In this document: positions 1 to 8,129 of the stretch, piece by piece
Layout of the letters: every line of letters starts with the position of its first letter
Position numbering within the stretch: the first letter of the stretch is position 1
DNA from: an uncultured Mucilaginibacter sp.
GTDB taxonomy: Bacteria; Bacteroidota; Bacteroidia; Sphingobacteriales; Sphingobacteriaceae
Reading direction: 5' to 3'
Assembly: GCA_903891475.1 (NCBI GenBank)
Contig: CAITEP010000016.1
Coordinates: forward strand, 62,001-126,000
Length of the DNA: 64,000 nt
The notes under the pieces: generated by a model
Told to the model about the DNA's origin: nothing
Seen by the model: the letters and a program-made list of their open reading frames with translations, nothing else
The model's database searches: none
Translations under genes and position numbers: made by a program

Positions 1-45
1 TGTACGTTACGTGGTACAAATAAGAAACCTAATTTTTGGAAATAA
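1..45 (+). CDS. DUF4249 lipoprotein, C-terminal end only
   Basis: The first 45 bases read in frame as the last 14 residues of a protein ending TLRGTNKKPNFWK, then a TAA stop. The next two genes end almost identically (TLRGTNRKPDFWK and TVRGSNKQPLFWK), so this is the tail of a third tandem DUF4249 paralog that begins outside the window. The stop is separated by one base from the ATG of the next gene, so the array is very probably one transcript. Only the C-terminus is visible, so nothing more can be said about this copy. Confidence 0.85.
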   Translation, partial: CTLRGTNKKPNFWK

Positions 46-46
46 A

Positions 47-1222
47 ATGAAGGTTTTATTTTATATAGTATGTTTTATTTTGATATTGTTCATTAATTGC
101 AAACAAGCATACACACCGCCTGCAATAGCCTCACCCGGAAGCTATTTGGTAGTTGAGGGTGTTATAAATAATGGCACCGATTCTACCATTATAAAATTAA
201 GTAATACAGTTAATATTGCAAGTACTTCAACAGTAAATCCGGTTTTTAATGCTACTGTTGCTGTTGAAGGCGATAATAATATAACGTATCTATTAACCGA
301 AACAAATAACGGAAAGTACTTTACTACCAATTTAAATCTTGATAATACCCATAAATACCGATTAACCATTACCACCAGCGATAATAAAAAGTATTATTCT
401 GACTATGTGCCGGTACTAAATTCACCTCCAATTGATAGTGTATTTTTTACAATATCAAATAATCAACTAAATATCAATTCAACAACTCACGACCCAACCA
501 ATAAGGTGCAATTTTACAGATGGGATTATAAGCAAACTTGGATTATACATTCGGCAGAAATTTCCTTTTTCAAATCAAATGGTGATACAGTTTTATCAAG
601 AGATTTAGTAAATGATAACATTTATGAGTGCTGGTCGACTGATACTTCATCAACTGTTGTATTAAAATCCACCTCGAATTTGGAGCAATCAATTGTAAGA
701 GATAATATAATAACCTCATTTCCTTTAAATTCTGAGAAAGTGGCTATTAGATTTAGCATAATGGTAAGCCAATACGCTTTAACAGCCGAGGCATTTAAAT
801 TTTGGACTAATCTGAAAAAAAACACAGAAAAATTGGGCGGTATTTTTGACCCACAACCTTCGGAAATTAACGGAAATATTCATTGTTTAACAAACCCTAA
901 TGAACCTGTAATTGGTTATTTAAGCGTTGGACAAGTAGCCAATAAAAGAATATTTATTTCTAATCGACAATTACCTCAGGTTGTCCCTAATCTTTCTACG
1001 GCGACTTGTGAATTAGATACTTTTTGGTTCTGCAGGCCTGGCACTAGTCCTCCTAATTGTGAAAACATGGTAGACGAATATATAACTTACAATAAGTATA
1101 ATTTAGGTGTTATTATAATACCTATTGTAAAAGTTGGAGATATTGGATATTTGGGAACTTCTCCATTTTGTGCTGATTGTACCTTACGCGGTACAAATAG
1201 AAAACCAGATTTTTGGAAATAA
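47..1222 (+). CDS. DUF4249 family lipoprotein (paralog 2)
   Basis: A probable outer-membrane or periplasmic lipoprotein of about 391 residues. The ATG at 47 is chosen over the upstream GTG at 11 because it starts a signal peptide (MKVLFYIVCFILILFINC) with a relaxed Bacteroidota lipobox ending in Cys, while the upstream bases encode the tail of the preceding paralog. The body carries the hallmarks of DUF4249: an N-terminal YLVVEGVINNG segment, an FDPQPSEINGNIHC segment in the C-terminal half and Cys-rich loops near the end (FCADC). In this phylum DUF4249 genes usually accompany TonB-dependent receptors, and their biochemical role is unknown. It shares clear identity along its length with the next gene, so the two arose by tandem duplication. 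Confidence 0.88.
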   Translation: MKVLFYIVCFILILFINCKQAYTPPAIASPGSYLVVEGVINNGTDSTIIKLSNTVNIASTSTVNPVFNATVAVEGDNNITYLLTETNNGKYFTTNLNLDNTHKYRLTITTSDNKKYYSDYVPVLNSPPIDSVFFTISNNQLNINSTTHDPTNKVQFYRWDYKQTWIIHSAEISFFKSNGDTVLSRDLVNDNIYECWSTDTSSTVVLKSTSNLEQSIVRDNIITSFPLNSEKVAIRFSIMVSQYALTAEAFKFWTNLKKNTEKLGGIFDPQPSEINGNIHCLTNPNEPVIGYLSVGQVANKRIFISNRQLPQVVPNLSTATCELDTFWFCRPGTSPPNCENMVDEYITYNKYNLGVIIIPIVKVGDIGYLGTSPFCADCTLRGTNRKPDFWK

Positions 1223-1223
1223 T

Positions 1224-2411
1224 ATGAAGACAATTTTATTTATCCTAATTTGTATTATGATGCTGTTTATTAGTTGTAAACAAGCATATAATCCACCTAT
1301 AATAACCTCCCCTGGAAGCTATTTAGTGGTAGAAGGTGTAGTAAATAATGGTAATGATTCAACAATTATTAAATTAAATTATACAGTAAACCTTACAAAC
1401 AAGATTGCTTCATCACCAGTTTTAAATGCTATAGTTTCGGTGCAAGACGATCAAAATATAAGCTATTCTTTAACGGGAACAACAAGTGGCAAATATTTTA
1501 TCACAAATTTAAACCTTGATAATTCGCGTAAATATAGACTCAGTATTAAAACTATTAATAATAAGCAGTATTATTCTGATTATGTGCCAGTATTAAATTC
1601 ACCCCCAATTGATAGCATTTATTTAAGCGTTTCAAACAATACAGTGAATGTTAATTCAACCGCGCACGACCCTACAAATAAAGTTCAATATTACCGATGG
1701 GATTTTAATGAAACATGGATAATACATGCAGCGTATTTTTCATATTTTAAATCAAATGGCATTACCGTATTACCCCGAGATTTAATTAATGATAATATTT
1801 ATCAATGTTGGTTGAGTGATACTTCAAGTACGATAGTATTGAATTCAACATCGAAGTTTAAACAGGCATTATTAACCAATAATATAGTAACCTCATTTCC
1901 TTTAAATTCTGAAAAAGTTGCCAATAAATATAGTATCTTACTTCGTCAATACGCTTTATCAGCTGATGCATATAGTTTTTGGATAAATCTTAAAAAAAAT
2001 ACGGAGAAATTAGGGGGCATTTTTGATCCTCAACCATCACAAATTAATGGGAATATTCATTGTGAAACAAACCCTGCGGAAGCAGTAATTGGTTATATTA
2101 GTGTTGGAAATGTTGCCATTAAAAGAATATTTATTGATAAGCAACAATTGCCATTTTCAATTCCAAATTTACCTTATAGTGATTGTATGATTGATACATT
2201 ATTATACAGGTATTTTGCACCAGGAGCTAAAATTCCTGTTAATCAGGTAAATGAATTTATAAATTATAATAATGGCGCTACAACTATTAAAATACCTATT
2301 GTTGCAATACAGCAACCGGGTGGTCCTATTTTAGGTTATACCGCATCGAGCCCATTTTGCGTTGATTGTACTGTGAGGGGCTCTAATAAGCAACCATTAT
2401 TTTGGAAATGA
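1224..2411 (+). CDS. DUF4249 family lipoprotein (paralog 3)
   Basis: A protein of 395 residues, paralogous to the preceding gene. The ATG at 1224 lies one base after the previous stop and begins a lipoprotein signal (MKTILFILICIMMLFISC). The longer open frame starting at 1134 overlaps the preceding gene and is not credible. Shared landmarks with the upstream copy include SYLVVEGVVNNG, DYVPVLNSPPIDS, HDPTNKVQ, NLKKNTEKLGGIFDPQPS, GNIHC and the FCVDC Cys pair before the C-terminal FWK. Divergence is concentrated around residues 320-365, where this copy has a different loop. Function is unknown. The one-base spacing shows co-transcription with the neighbours. Confidence 0.88.
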   Translation: MKTILFILICIMMLFISCKQAYNPPIITSPGSYLVVEGVVNNGNDSTIIKLNYTVNLTNKIASSPVLNAIVSVQDDQNISYSLTGTTSGKYFITNLNLDNSRKYRLSIKTINNKQYYSDYVPVLNSPPIDSIYLSVSNNTVNVNSTAHDPTNKVQYYRWDFNETWIIHAAYFSYFKSNGITVLPRDLINDNIYQCWLSDTSSTIVLNSTSKFKQALLTNNIVTSFPLNSEKVANKYSILLRQYALSADAYSFWINLKKNTEKLGGIFDPQPSQINGNIHCETNPAEAVIGYISVGNVAIKRIFIDKQQLPFSIPNLPYSDCMIDTLLYRYFAPGAKIPVNQVNEFINYNNGATTIKIPIVAIQQPGGPILGYTASSPFCVDCTVRGSNKQPLFWK

Positions 2412-2450
2412 AAATATTTTGTAAACAATAAGTATTAAAAAACTAGGGAT

Positions 2451-4817
2451 ATGAAAAATAGCACAAAGGGGTTCTTTTTTTTGATGAATTTATTAATAAT
2501 TTTTATTTCGGCTATTAAATATGCTAATGCACAGGTAATACAGGAAGTACAAAATAGCTTTAATTTATATAAACAAACTTCGCTTCAAGAAAAAGTGTAT
2601 GTAAATACAGATAAAACTGTTTATTTACCCGGAGAGATTTTATGGTTTAAAATTTATTGTTTGGATGGGAATGACCATAAACCAATTAATTTAAGTAAAG
2701 TAGTTTATTTGGAAATATTAGACAATAATCAAAACCCTATTATACAAACCAAGGTTGAAATGAAAAACGGCCTAGGTGATGGATCAGTTTATATCCCCGT
2801 TACGGCAAATAATGGAAGCTATAAACTGCGTGCTTACACTAATTGGATGAAAAACTTTAATCCTGAATTTTATTTTGAGAAAGCATTAACCATCATAAAT
2901 ACGATAAAGATACCAGAACAAATGAAACCAAATTTAGCAAAAAATGATATTCAGTTTTTTCCTGAAGGCGGAAATTTAGTCGTGAATGTTATAAATAAGG
3001 TTGCCTTTAAAGCTGTTGACTATAATGGAAACGGAATATCTGTTAAAGGAGTTATTTTAAATAGCCATAATGACACTGTAAGTAAATTCCAGTCGTTAAA
3101 ATTTGGAATGGGAAGTTTTACCTTTAAACCTGACTCAAGTAAAACGTATAAGGCCATAATTTATTTAGGAAATAATACACCAATTATAAAGGATTTGCCC
3201 GAAATAATGACTAAAGGTTACGGATTAATTTTAGCTGAAAAGGATAACGAGAAGTTGAATTTTACAATTTCAACAGCCAATTTATCCGATGAAAATATTT
3301 ATTTGTTTGCACATAGTCGTCAAACTGTGGTAGTTGCTGAAACAGGTAAATTAATAAATGGAAAAGCAGTATTTAATATAGATAAAGGTGCTTTGAGTGA
3401 AGGAATTACACATTTTACCGTATTTAATAGTTTAAAACAACCTGTGTGCGAAAGGTTATATTTTAAATCTCCATCTCATAAATTATTAATTGATGCAAAT
3501 TCTGATAAACAAGCGTATGGGGTTAGAAAACAAGTAAATGTGAATATTGCAACAAATAATATGATTGGTAAAACAGCAAGCCCGTTCTTGTCTATGGCTG
3601 TTTATCGCATTGATTCGTTGCAAGAAATTGATCAAATGAATATTTTCAATTATTTATGGTTGAATTCTGACTTAAAAGGTAAAGTGGAAAATCCAGATTA
3701 TTACCTAAAGAGTGACGATGCCATCGTACGAGAAGCGCAAGACAATTTAATGCTTACACAAGGATGGTCTCGTTTTAAATGGGAACCACTTTTGCAAAAT
3801 AAGCCATCACTATTTACGTATCTGCCTGAATATAACGGTCATATTATTACTGCCAAAGTTTTTAATTCTGTAACCAACACACCTGCTAAAAATATAATTG
3901 CCTACCTTGGAATACCAGGTAAAAGGGTTCAATTATATTCATCTCAAAGCGACTCAACTGGTAAATTACAATTTATTGCTAAGGATTTTTTTGGCCCAAA
4001 TGAAATAATTGCCGAAACTAATACTGTTGTTGATTCAACCTATCGTATAGAGCTAAATAACCCGTTTTCAGATCAATACTCTAAAACGGAATTACCAAAA
4101 TTTGGATTAAATGCGAGCCATTTAACTCCATTAAAAGAGCACAGTCTTGATGTACAGGTATTGAATTTATTTAATGCAGATAAAATTAAAAAATTTGAAG
4201 ACCCAGTTATTGATAGTTCTGCGTTTTATGGTTTACCTTATAAAACATATAAGCTAGATGATTTTACCAGGTTTACAACCATGGAAGAAGATTTGCGTGA
4301 ATATGTTTCGGAAGATAATATTGTAAAGCAAAAGGGTAAATTTCATATAAGGGTATTAAATGAAAACGGATTTTTAGATACTGATCCACTGGTTTTAATT
4401 GATGGTATTCCGTTTTTTAATATTGACAAGATTTTTACCGTAGATCCACTAAGAGTAAAGAAGCTTGAAGTAGTTCCATTTAGGTATTATTACGGACCTT
4501 CTGTAAATGATGGCATTTTTAGTTTTACGACATATAAAGGCGATCTTGGTGGGGTTGATCTTGATCCGAGAGCTGTTGTTATGGATTACGAGGGGTTACA
4601 ATTGAAAAGGCAATTTTATTCGCCTGTTTATGGGAACGAAAACGAAACAGCAAGCAGAATACCTGATTTCAGAAATATGCTTTATTGGTCCCCAGATGTT
4701 AGAGGCCCTATTTCATTTTATACATCTGATCAAAAAGGTAAATATGTTGGTGTGGTACAGGGTTTAACCTCAAATGGCGATGCCGGGGTACAGTATTTTA
4801 CATTTAGTGTTAATTAA
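2451..4817 (+). CDS. Secreted MG2-domain protein with a plug-like C-terminus
   Basis: A 788-residue exported protein. The first 28 residues form a signal peptide ending ANAQ. Residues about 45-140 match the macroglobulin MG2 pattern of this phylum (KVYVNTDKTVYLPGEILWFK, then SYKLRAYTNWMKNF). The middle region looks like further beta-sandwich domains. The C-terminal third (around residues 635-690: DPLVLIDGIPFFN, DPLRVKKLEVVP, GPSVNDGIFSFTT) resembles the plug domain of TonB-dependent receptors without any barrel. Proteins of this type commonly sit beside DUF4249 lipoproteins and TonB-dependent receptors. The gene follows the DUF4249 array by 39 bp and is probably co-transcribed. Role inferred: a periplasmic or surface partner of a TonB-dependent uptake or protease-defence system. 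No enzymatic residues are evident. Confidence 0.7.
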   Translation: MKNSTKGFFFLMNLLIIFISAIKYANAQVIQEVQNSFNLYKQTSLQEKVYVNTDKTVYLPGEILWFKIYCLDGNDHKPINLSKVVYLEILDNNQNPIIQTKVEMKNGLGDGSVYIPVTANNGSYKLRAYTNWMKNFNPEFYFEKALTIINTIKIPEQMKPNLAKNDIQFFPEGGNLVVNVINKVAFKAVDYNGNGISVKGVILNSHNDTVSKFQSLKFGMGSFTFKPDSSKTYKAIIYLGNNTPIIKDLPEIMTKGYGLILAEKDNEKLNFTISTANLSDENIYLFAHSRQTVVVAETGKLINGKAVFNIDKGALSEGITHFTVFNSLKQPVCERLYFKSPSHKLLIDANSDKQAYGVRKQVNVNIATNNMIGKTASPFLSMAVYRIDSLQEIDQMNIFNYLWLNSDLKGKVENPDYYLKSDDAIVREAQDNLMLTQGWSRFKWEPLLQNKPSLFTYLPEYNGHIITAKVFNSVTNTPAKNIIAYLGIPGKRVQLYSSQSDSTGKLQFIAKDFFGPNEIIAETNTVVDSTYRIELNNPFSDQYSKTELPKFGLNASHLTPLKEHSLDVQVLNLFNADKIKKFEDPVIDSSAFYGLPYKTYKLDDFTRFTTMEEDLREYVSEDNIVKQKGKFHIRVLNENGFLDTDPLVLIDGIPFFNIDKIFTVDPLRVKKLEVVPFRYYYGPSVNDGIFSFTTYKGDLGGVDLDPRAVVMDYEGLQLKRQFYSPVYGNENETASRIPDFRNMLYWSPDVRGPISFYTSDQKGKYVGVVQGLTSNGDAGVQYFTFSVN

Positions 4818-4940
4818 GGTAAAATCAATAATTGATTAATCAGCGTACAGGATCATAAAATGAATTACCTGTAATAAATGTTTTTACTCTTTCATGAGGC
4901 TTTCACTCAATAATTCTACTAAACTCAAACCAAGTTAACC

Positions 4941-4974
4941 CTAGAAATAAGCTTGCAATTCAGCTTATTTCTAG
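4941..4974. terminator. Bidirectional hairpin terminator between convergent genes
   Basis: A perfect 13-bp inverted repeat, CTAGAAATAAGCT at 4941-4953 and AGCTTATTTCTAG at 4962-4974, with an 8-nt loop. It lies 123 bp after the plus-strand MG2 gene and 10 bp beyond the end of the minus-strand receptor gene, where a shared terminator is expected. There is no clear T-run. Confidence 0.7.
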
Positions 4975-4984
4975 AGTAAATTCT

Positions 4985-7897
4985 TTACAATGGTCCACCT
5001 TCGGGTGCGCCCTGTCTTCTAAAATTTCGTATTCCATTATCTTGTGTCGGAACTTTACCTGCAAATTTTTGCAGCCTTAAAGTAAATGTAGCTAAATAAT
5101 ATCTTGCTAATCTGTTTACATGAGTTTCCGTAATTGAGCTTGCTGTTTGAGTTGATGAAAAACCAGTATTTTCATTAAATAAATCAAAGGCACTTAAACG
5201 AAGGGTTCCCCTATGATCTTTTAAGAAGCGTCGCTCAATATATGTGTTTAAAATATTAGGGTTAGTTACCTTAACAGTTGCAGCATAACCATAATTTGTT
5301 GCCTTTGTATAATCATAACTTATCGTCCAGTCTCCAAAATAATTTTTCCCATTTAGTCCAACATTCCAGGTTCTGATATTGGATGTGCTGGAAGTTAAGG
5401 GATTTATTATTGAATTATTTGTTTTATTGATGGCATAATTGGTTAAAAGTTGTGCATCAACTACATCAGGAATATCAACTCTAAATTGAAATTGGGGTGT
5501 AAATTGAAGATTTTTAGCAATATTTTTTTCTTTAGTTTGAACATAATTATTTGTGTCATTAAGACTGGCATAATTGACATTTGAAATATAGCCAATGTTA
5601 TTTGTATAGGTAACCGTTCCCCTAAAATATAAAGTAAATTTACGTTTATCAAATGGTTTGGCATATGTTAATTGCCCTGAAGTATTGTAATAGCCATCTG
5701 TGTTTTGATATTGGGTGAGTAAAGTGTTTTCAAATCTTTTATCAGGTAAATAGTTACTAGGAAAAGAAATGGTATTTGTGGCTATATAATTTGATATTTG
5801 CTGATACTGAATACTGGCAAAAAAGATATCTCCCGTAGCGAAACTAAAATTATTATAACGTATTGAAAAATTGTTGCTAAACTGTGGCTTTAGATTAGGG
5901 TTGCCCTCTACTGGGTAGGTGGCGTTTGAAAAATCAATAACTGGTTGTAATTGAGAAAAACTTGGTGCACTGCTTGAACCATTATAGTTTACACTAAAAT
6001 TTCTGCTTCTTGAAAAATTATAGGTAAAGCGCGCGGTTGGGATATAATTAAAAGTTGAAACATTGGTGGTTTTTCCAGTAGTTGCTGAAGAACCAACTAA
6101 ATCTCCGGGTTGTGCACCAAGCCCAAGTGTTAAGTTATATTTTTTCTCAATAAACCGATAGTTTATGCCAAACTTATTGGTTGTATAGGTATAATTGTAA
6201 ACATTACTTAATGCACTATCGTTTTTAAATGAAACAATTGAAGCATTAAATGTACTATCATCTTGTTTATTATTATCAGTAATTGATCGGCTAAATGAAT
6301 AGTTAAACTCCAGATATGATCGCCTGGAAATAGGTTCAAGATAGGAAAGTGTTGTTCCAAATGTATTGGTATTGCTATAGGTATTTATTAACTGGTTTAA
6401 CGGAGAGGTTTGTTTACCAGACAGAAAATTATAAACGGGGTTTTCAAAAGCAGAACTTTTGGCTGAACTAAAGTTTAAATTGATGCTGAAATTTCTTCGG
6501 TGTTTAAATTTATGATTATATAGAGTGGTTAAGCCATAAGTTGGTGCTTGCGAATTACCATTAGTTATAGCATTGTAATTGGTAATTGGTAACAGATTTT
6601 TGGTTATGGAAACCGTGTCTTTTTCGAATGTATTGGTACCGGCATACGAAAAAGTTGGAGTAACCTTTAAATAATTAGCGGTATCGGGTTTATATTCCAT
6701 ATTCCAGGTAAAACGATGATTTGTGTTTTCATTGGTAACCACGCTATTTTGTTTTTGTAGGGAAGGGTTGAAGTAGGAAGTATTTTGCTGAAAAATATTA
6801 TTGGTGGTATTTACCGTATTGTCAGAAAAGCTATAACTACCATAAACAGAAAGCTCTTTCCCCCACTGGTCCCGAAAGTTTGCGCCTATTGAATGAGCAT
6901 TGGTAAGTCCGTTTTGAGTGGTAGTTAAACTGCCATTATTTTGACCTCCTCTGGCAGCGTTACCTCTACCGCCGCCGCCACCAAAACCACCTCCACCACC
7001 TCCTCCGGGGTTTGCACTCCCAAACGAAAAGGTGTTTACATTTGTATTGTTAATGCTTCCCAAAACGGCTATTTGTTGGTCTCCGTTGAATTTAAATGCA
7101 TTTAAACTGCCTATGTATCGATTATCATTTGGAATGCCTTGGCTAGCAGGCAAAGCGTCTTCGCCATCGCCAATAGTTGCTTGACCAAAATATCCATAGT
7201 TTTTATCTTTCCTGATAGTAATGTTCATTATTTTATCAGGCTCACCAGTTTTAATTCCTGTTAGGTTAGCCTGATCGCCATAGTCATCAATCATTTGGAT
7301 GTTTTCTACTACATCGGCAGGTAGGTTTTTGGTGGCACTTTGAACATCGCCACCCATAAAATCCTTCCCATTTATCCGCACCTTTGTAACCTGTTTTCCT
7401 TGGGTAGTAATGTTACCGTTTACATCCACATCAACACCCGGTAGTTTTTTAATTAGGTCTTCAACAGGCGCATTTTCACGTACTTTAAAAGCACTGGCTT
7501 TATATTCTACAGTATCTTCTTTTAAAACAATTGGTATAACACCTACAATATTTACCTGATTGAGCATACTGCTTCTGGTTTTTAAAATGATAAACCCAAG
7601 TTGAGCCGGGACATTATCAGCAGGTAAGGCAAAATGTTTTCTTATAGTGTCATATCCAATTGATGAAACTGTAATGACTATTTTATTGCCTTTAATTGAA
7701 TTAAATATGAATTTACCATTTGCGTCAGATGTGGATCTTTGGCTTTCACCTTGTTCAGAAGTTAATTGAATAGTGCTTCCGGGTACTGTTTGCTTGGTTG
7801 AATCGATAATTGTTCCATGTACCTCCCTGCCGGTTTGGGCAAACAAAACAGATATTGGGAGTATTAAAATTAAAAAAGTAGTAGTAAGTAATTTCAT
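4985..7897 (-). CDS. TonB-dependent receptor / outer-membrane beta-barrel protein
   Basis: An outer-membrane protein of about 970 residues. The ATG at 7897 is preferred because it starts a signal peptide (MKLLTTTFLILILPISVLFAQ); the longer frame adds 13 residues. A carboxypeptidase-regulatory-like beta-sandwich follows (residues 20-105), then a plug region (APVEDLIKKLPGVDVDVNG, VTKVRINGKDFMGGDV), a Gly-rich loop with a run of glycines near residues 295-320, and a long beta-barrel of the OMP_b-brl_3 type. It ends in a hydrophilic RNFRRQGAPEGGPL tail rather than a terminal aromatic residue, as is common in this subfamily. The substrate is unknown. The plug matches the group that often accompanies peptidases, and the next gene upstream is a metalloprotease. 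It is transcribed alone or after that gene. Confidence 0.85.
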   Translation of the reverse strand: MKLLTTTFLILILPISVLFAQTGREVHGTIIDSTKQTVPGSTIQLTSEQGESQRSTSDANGKFIFNSIKGNKIVITVSSIGYDTIRKHFALPADNVPAQLGFIILKTRSSMLNQVNIVGVIPIVLKEDTVEYKASAFKVRENAPVEDLIKKLPGVDVDVNGNITTQGKQVTKVRINGKDFMGGDVQSATKNLPADVVENIQMIDDYGDQANLTGIKTGEPDKIMNITIRKDKNYGYFGQATIGDGEDALPASQGIPNDNRYIGSLNAFKFNGDQQIAVLGSINNTNVNTFSFGSANPGGGGGGGFGGGGGRGNAARGGQNNGSLTTTQNGLTNAHSIGANFRDQWGKELSVYGSYSFSDNTVNTTNNIFQQNTSYFNPSLQKQNSVVTNENTNHRFTWNMEYKPDTANYLKVTPTFSYAGTNTFEKDTVSITKNLLPITNYNAITNGNSQAPTYGLTTLYNHKFKHRRNFSINLNFSSAKSSAFENPVYNFLSGKQTSPLNQLINTYSNTNTFGTTLSYLEPISRRSYLEFNYSFSRSITDNNKQDDSTFNASIVSFKNDSALSNVYNYTYTTNKFGINYRFIEKKYNLTLGLGAQPGDLVGSSATTGKTTNVSTFNYIPTARFTYNFSRSRNFSVNYNGSSSAPSFSQLQPVIDFSNATYPVEGNPNLKPQFSNNFSIRYNNFSFATGDIFFASIQYQQISNYIATNTISFPSNYLPDKRFENTLLTQYQNTDGYYNTSGQLTYAKPFDKRKFTLYFRGTVTYTNNIGYISNVNYASLNDTNNYVQTKEKNIAKNLQFTPQFQFRVDIPDVVDAQLLTNYAINKTNNSIINPLTSSTSNIRTWNVGLNGKNYFGDWTISYDYTKATNYGYAATVKVTNPNILNTYIERRFLKDHRGTLRLSAFDLFNENTGFSSTQTASSITETHVNRLARYYLATFTLRLQKFAGKVPTQDNGIRNFRRQGAPEGGPL

Positions 7898-8129
7898 ATA
7901 GGGGTATTTTAAAGTGATTCGCAATTTATATAACAAGAATGTTACTTTAAATATTGCAGATAATATAAGTAAAATTCTTGTTACAAATTTAAAAGTCTAA
8001 TAAAAGTAGATTTTGGTAAAGCATATTTGTTTAACAACTAGAATACCAGAAAGTTCAATTAAGTCATTTCAACCTTTTATTGGAAAGGATGTATATATTT
8101 ATTTGCTATCATCAAGGTTTGAAACTATA

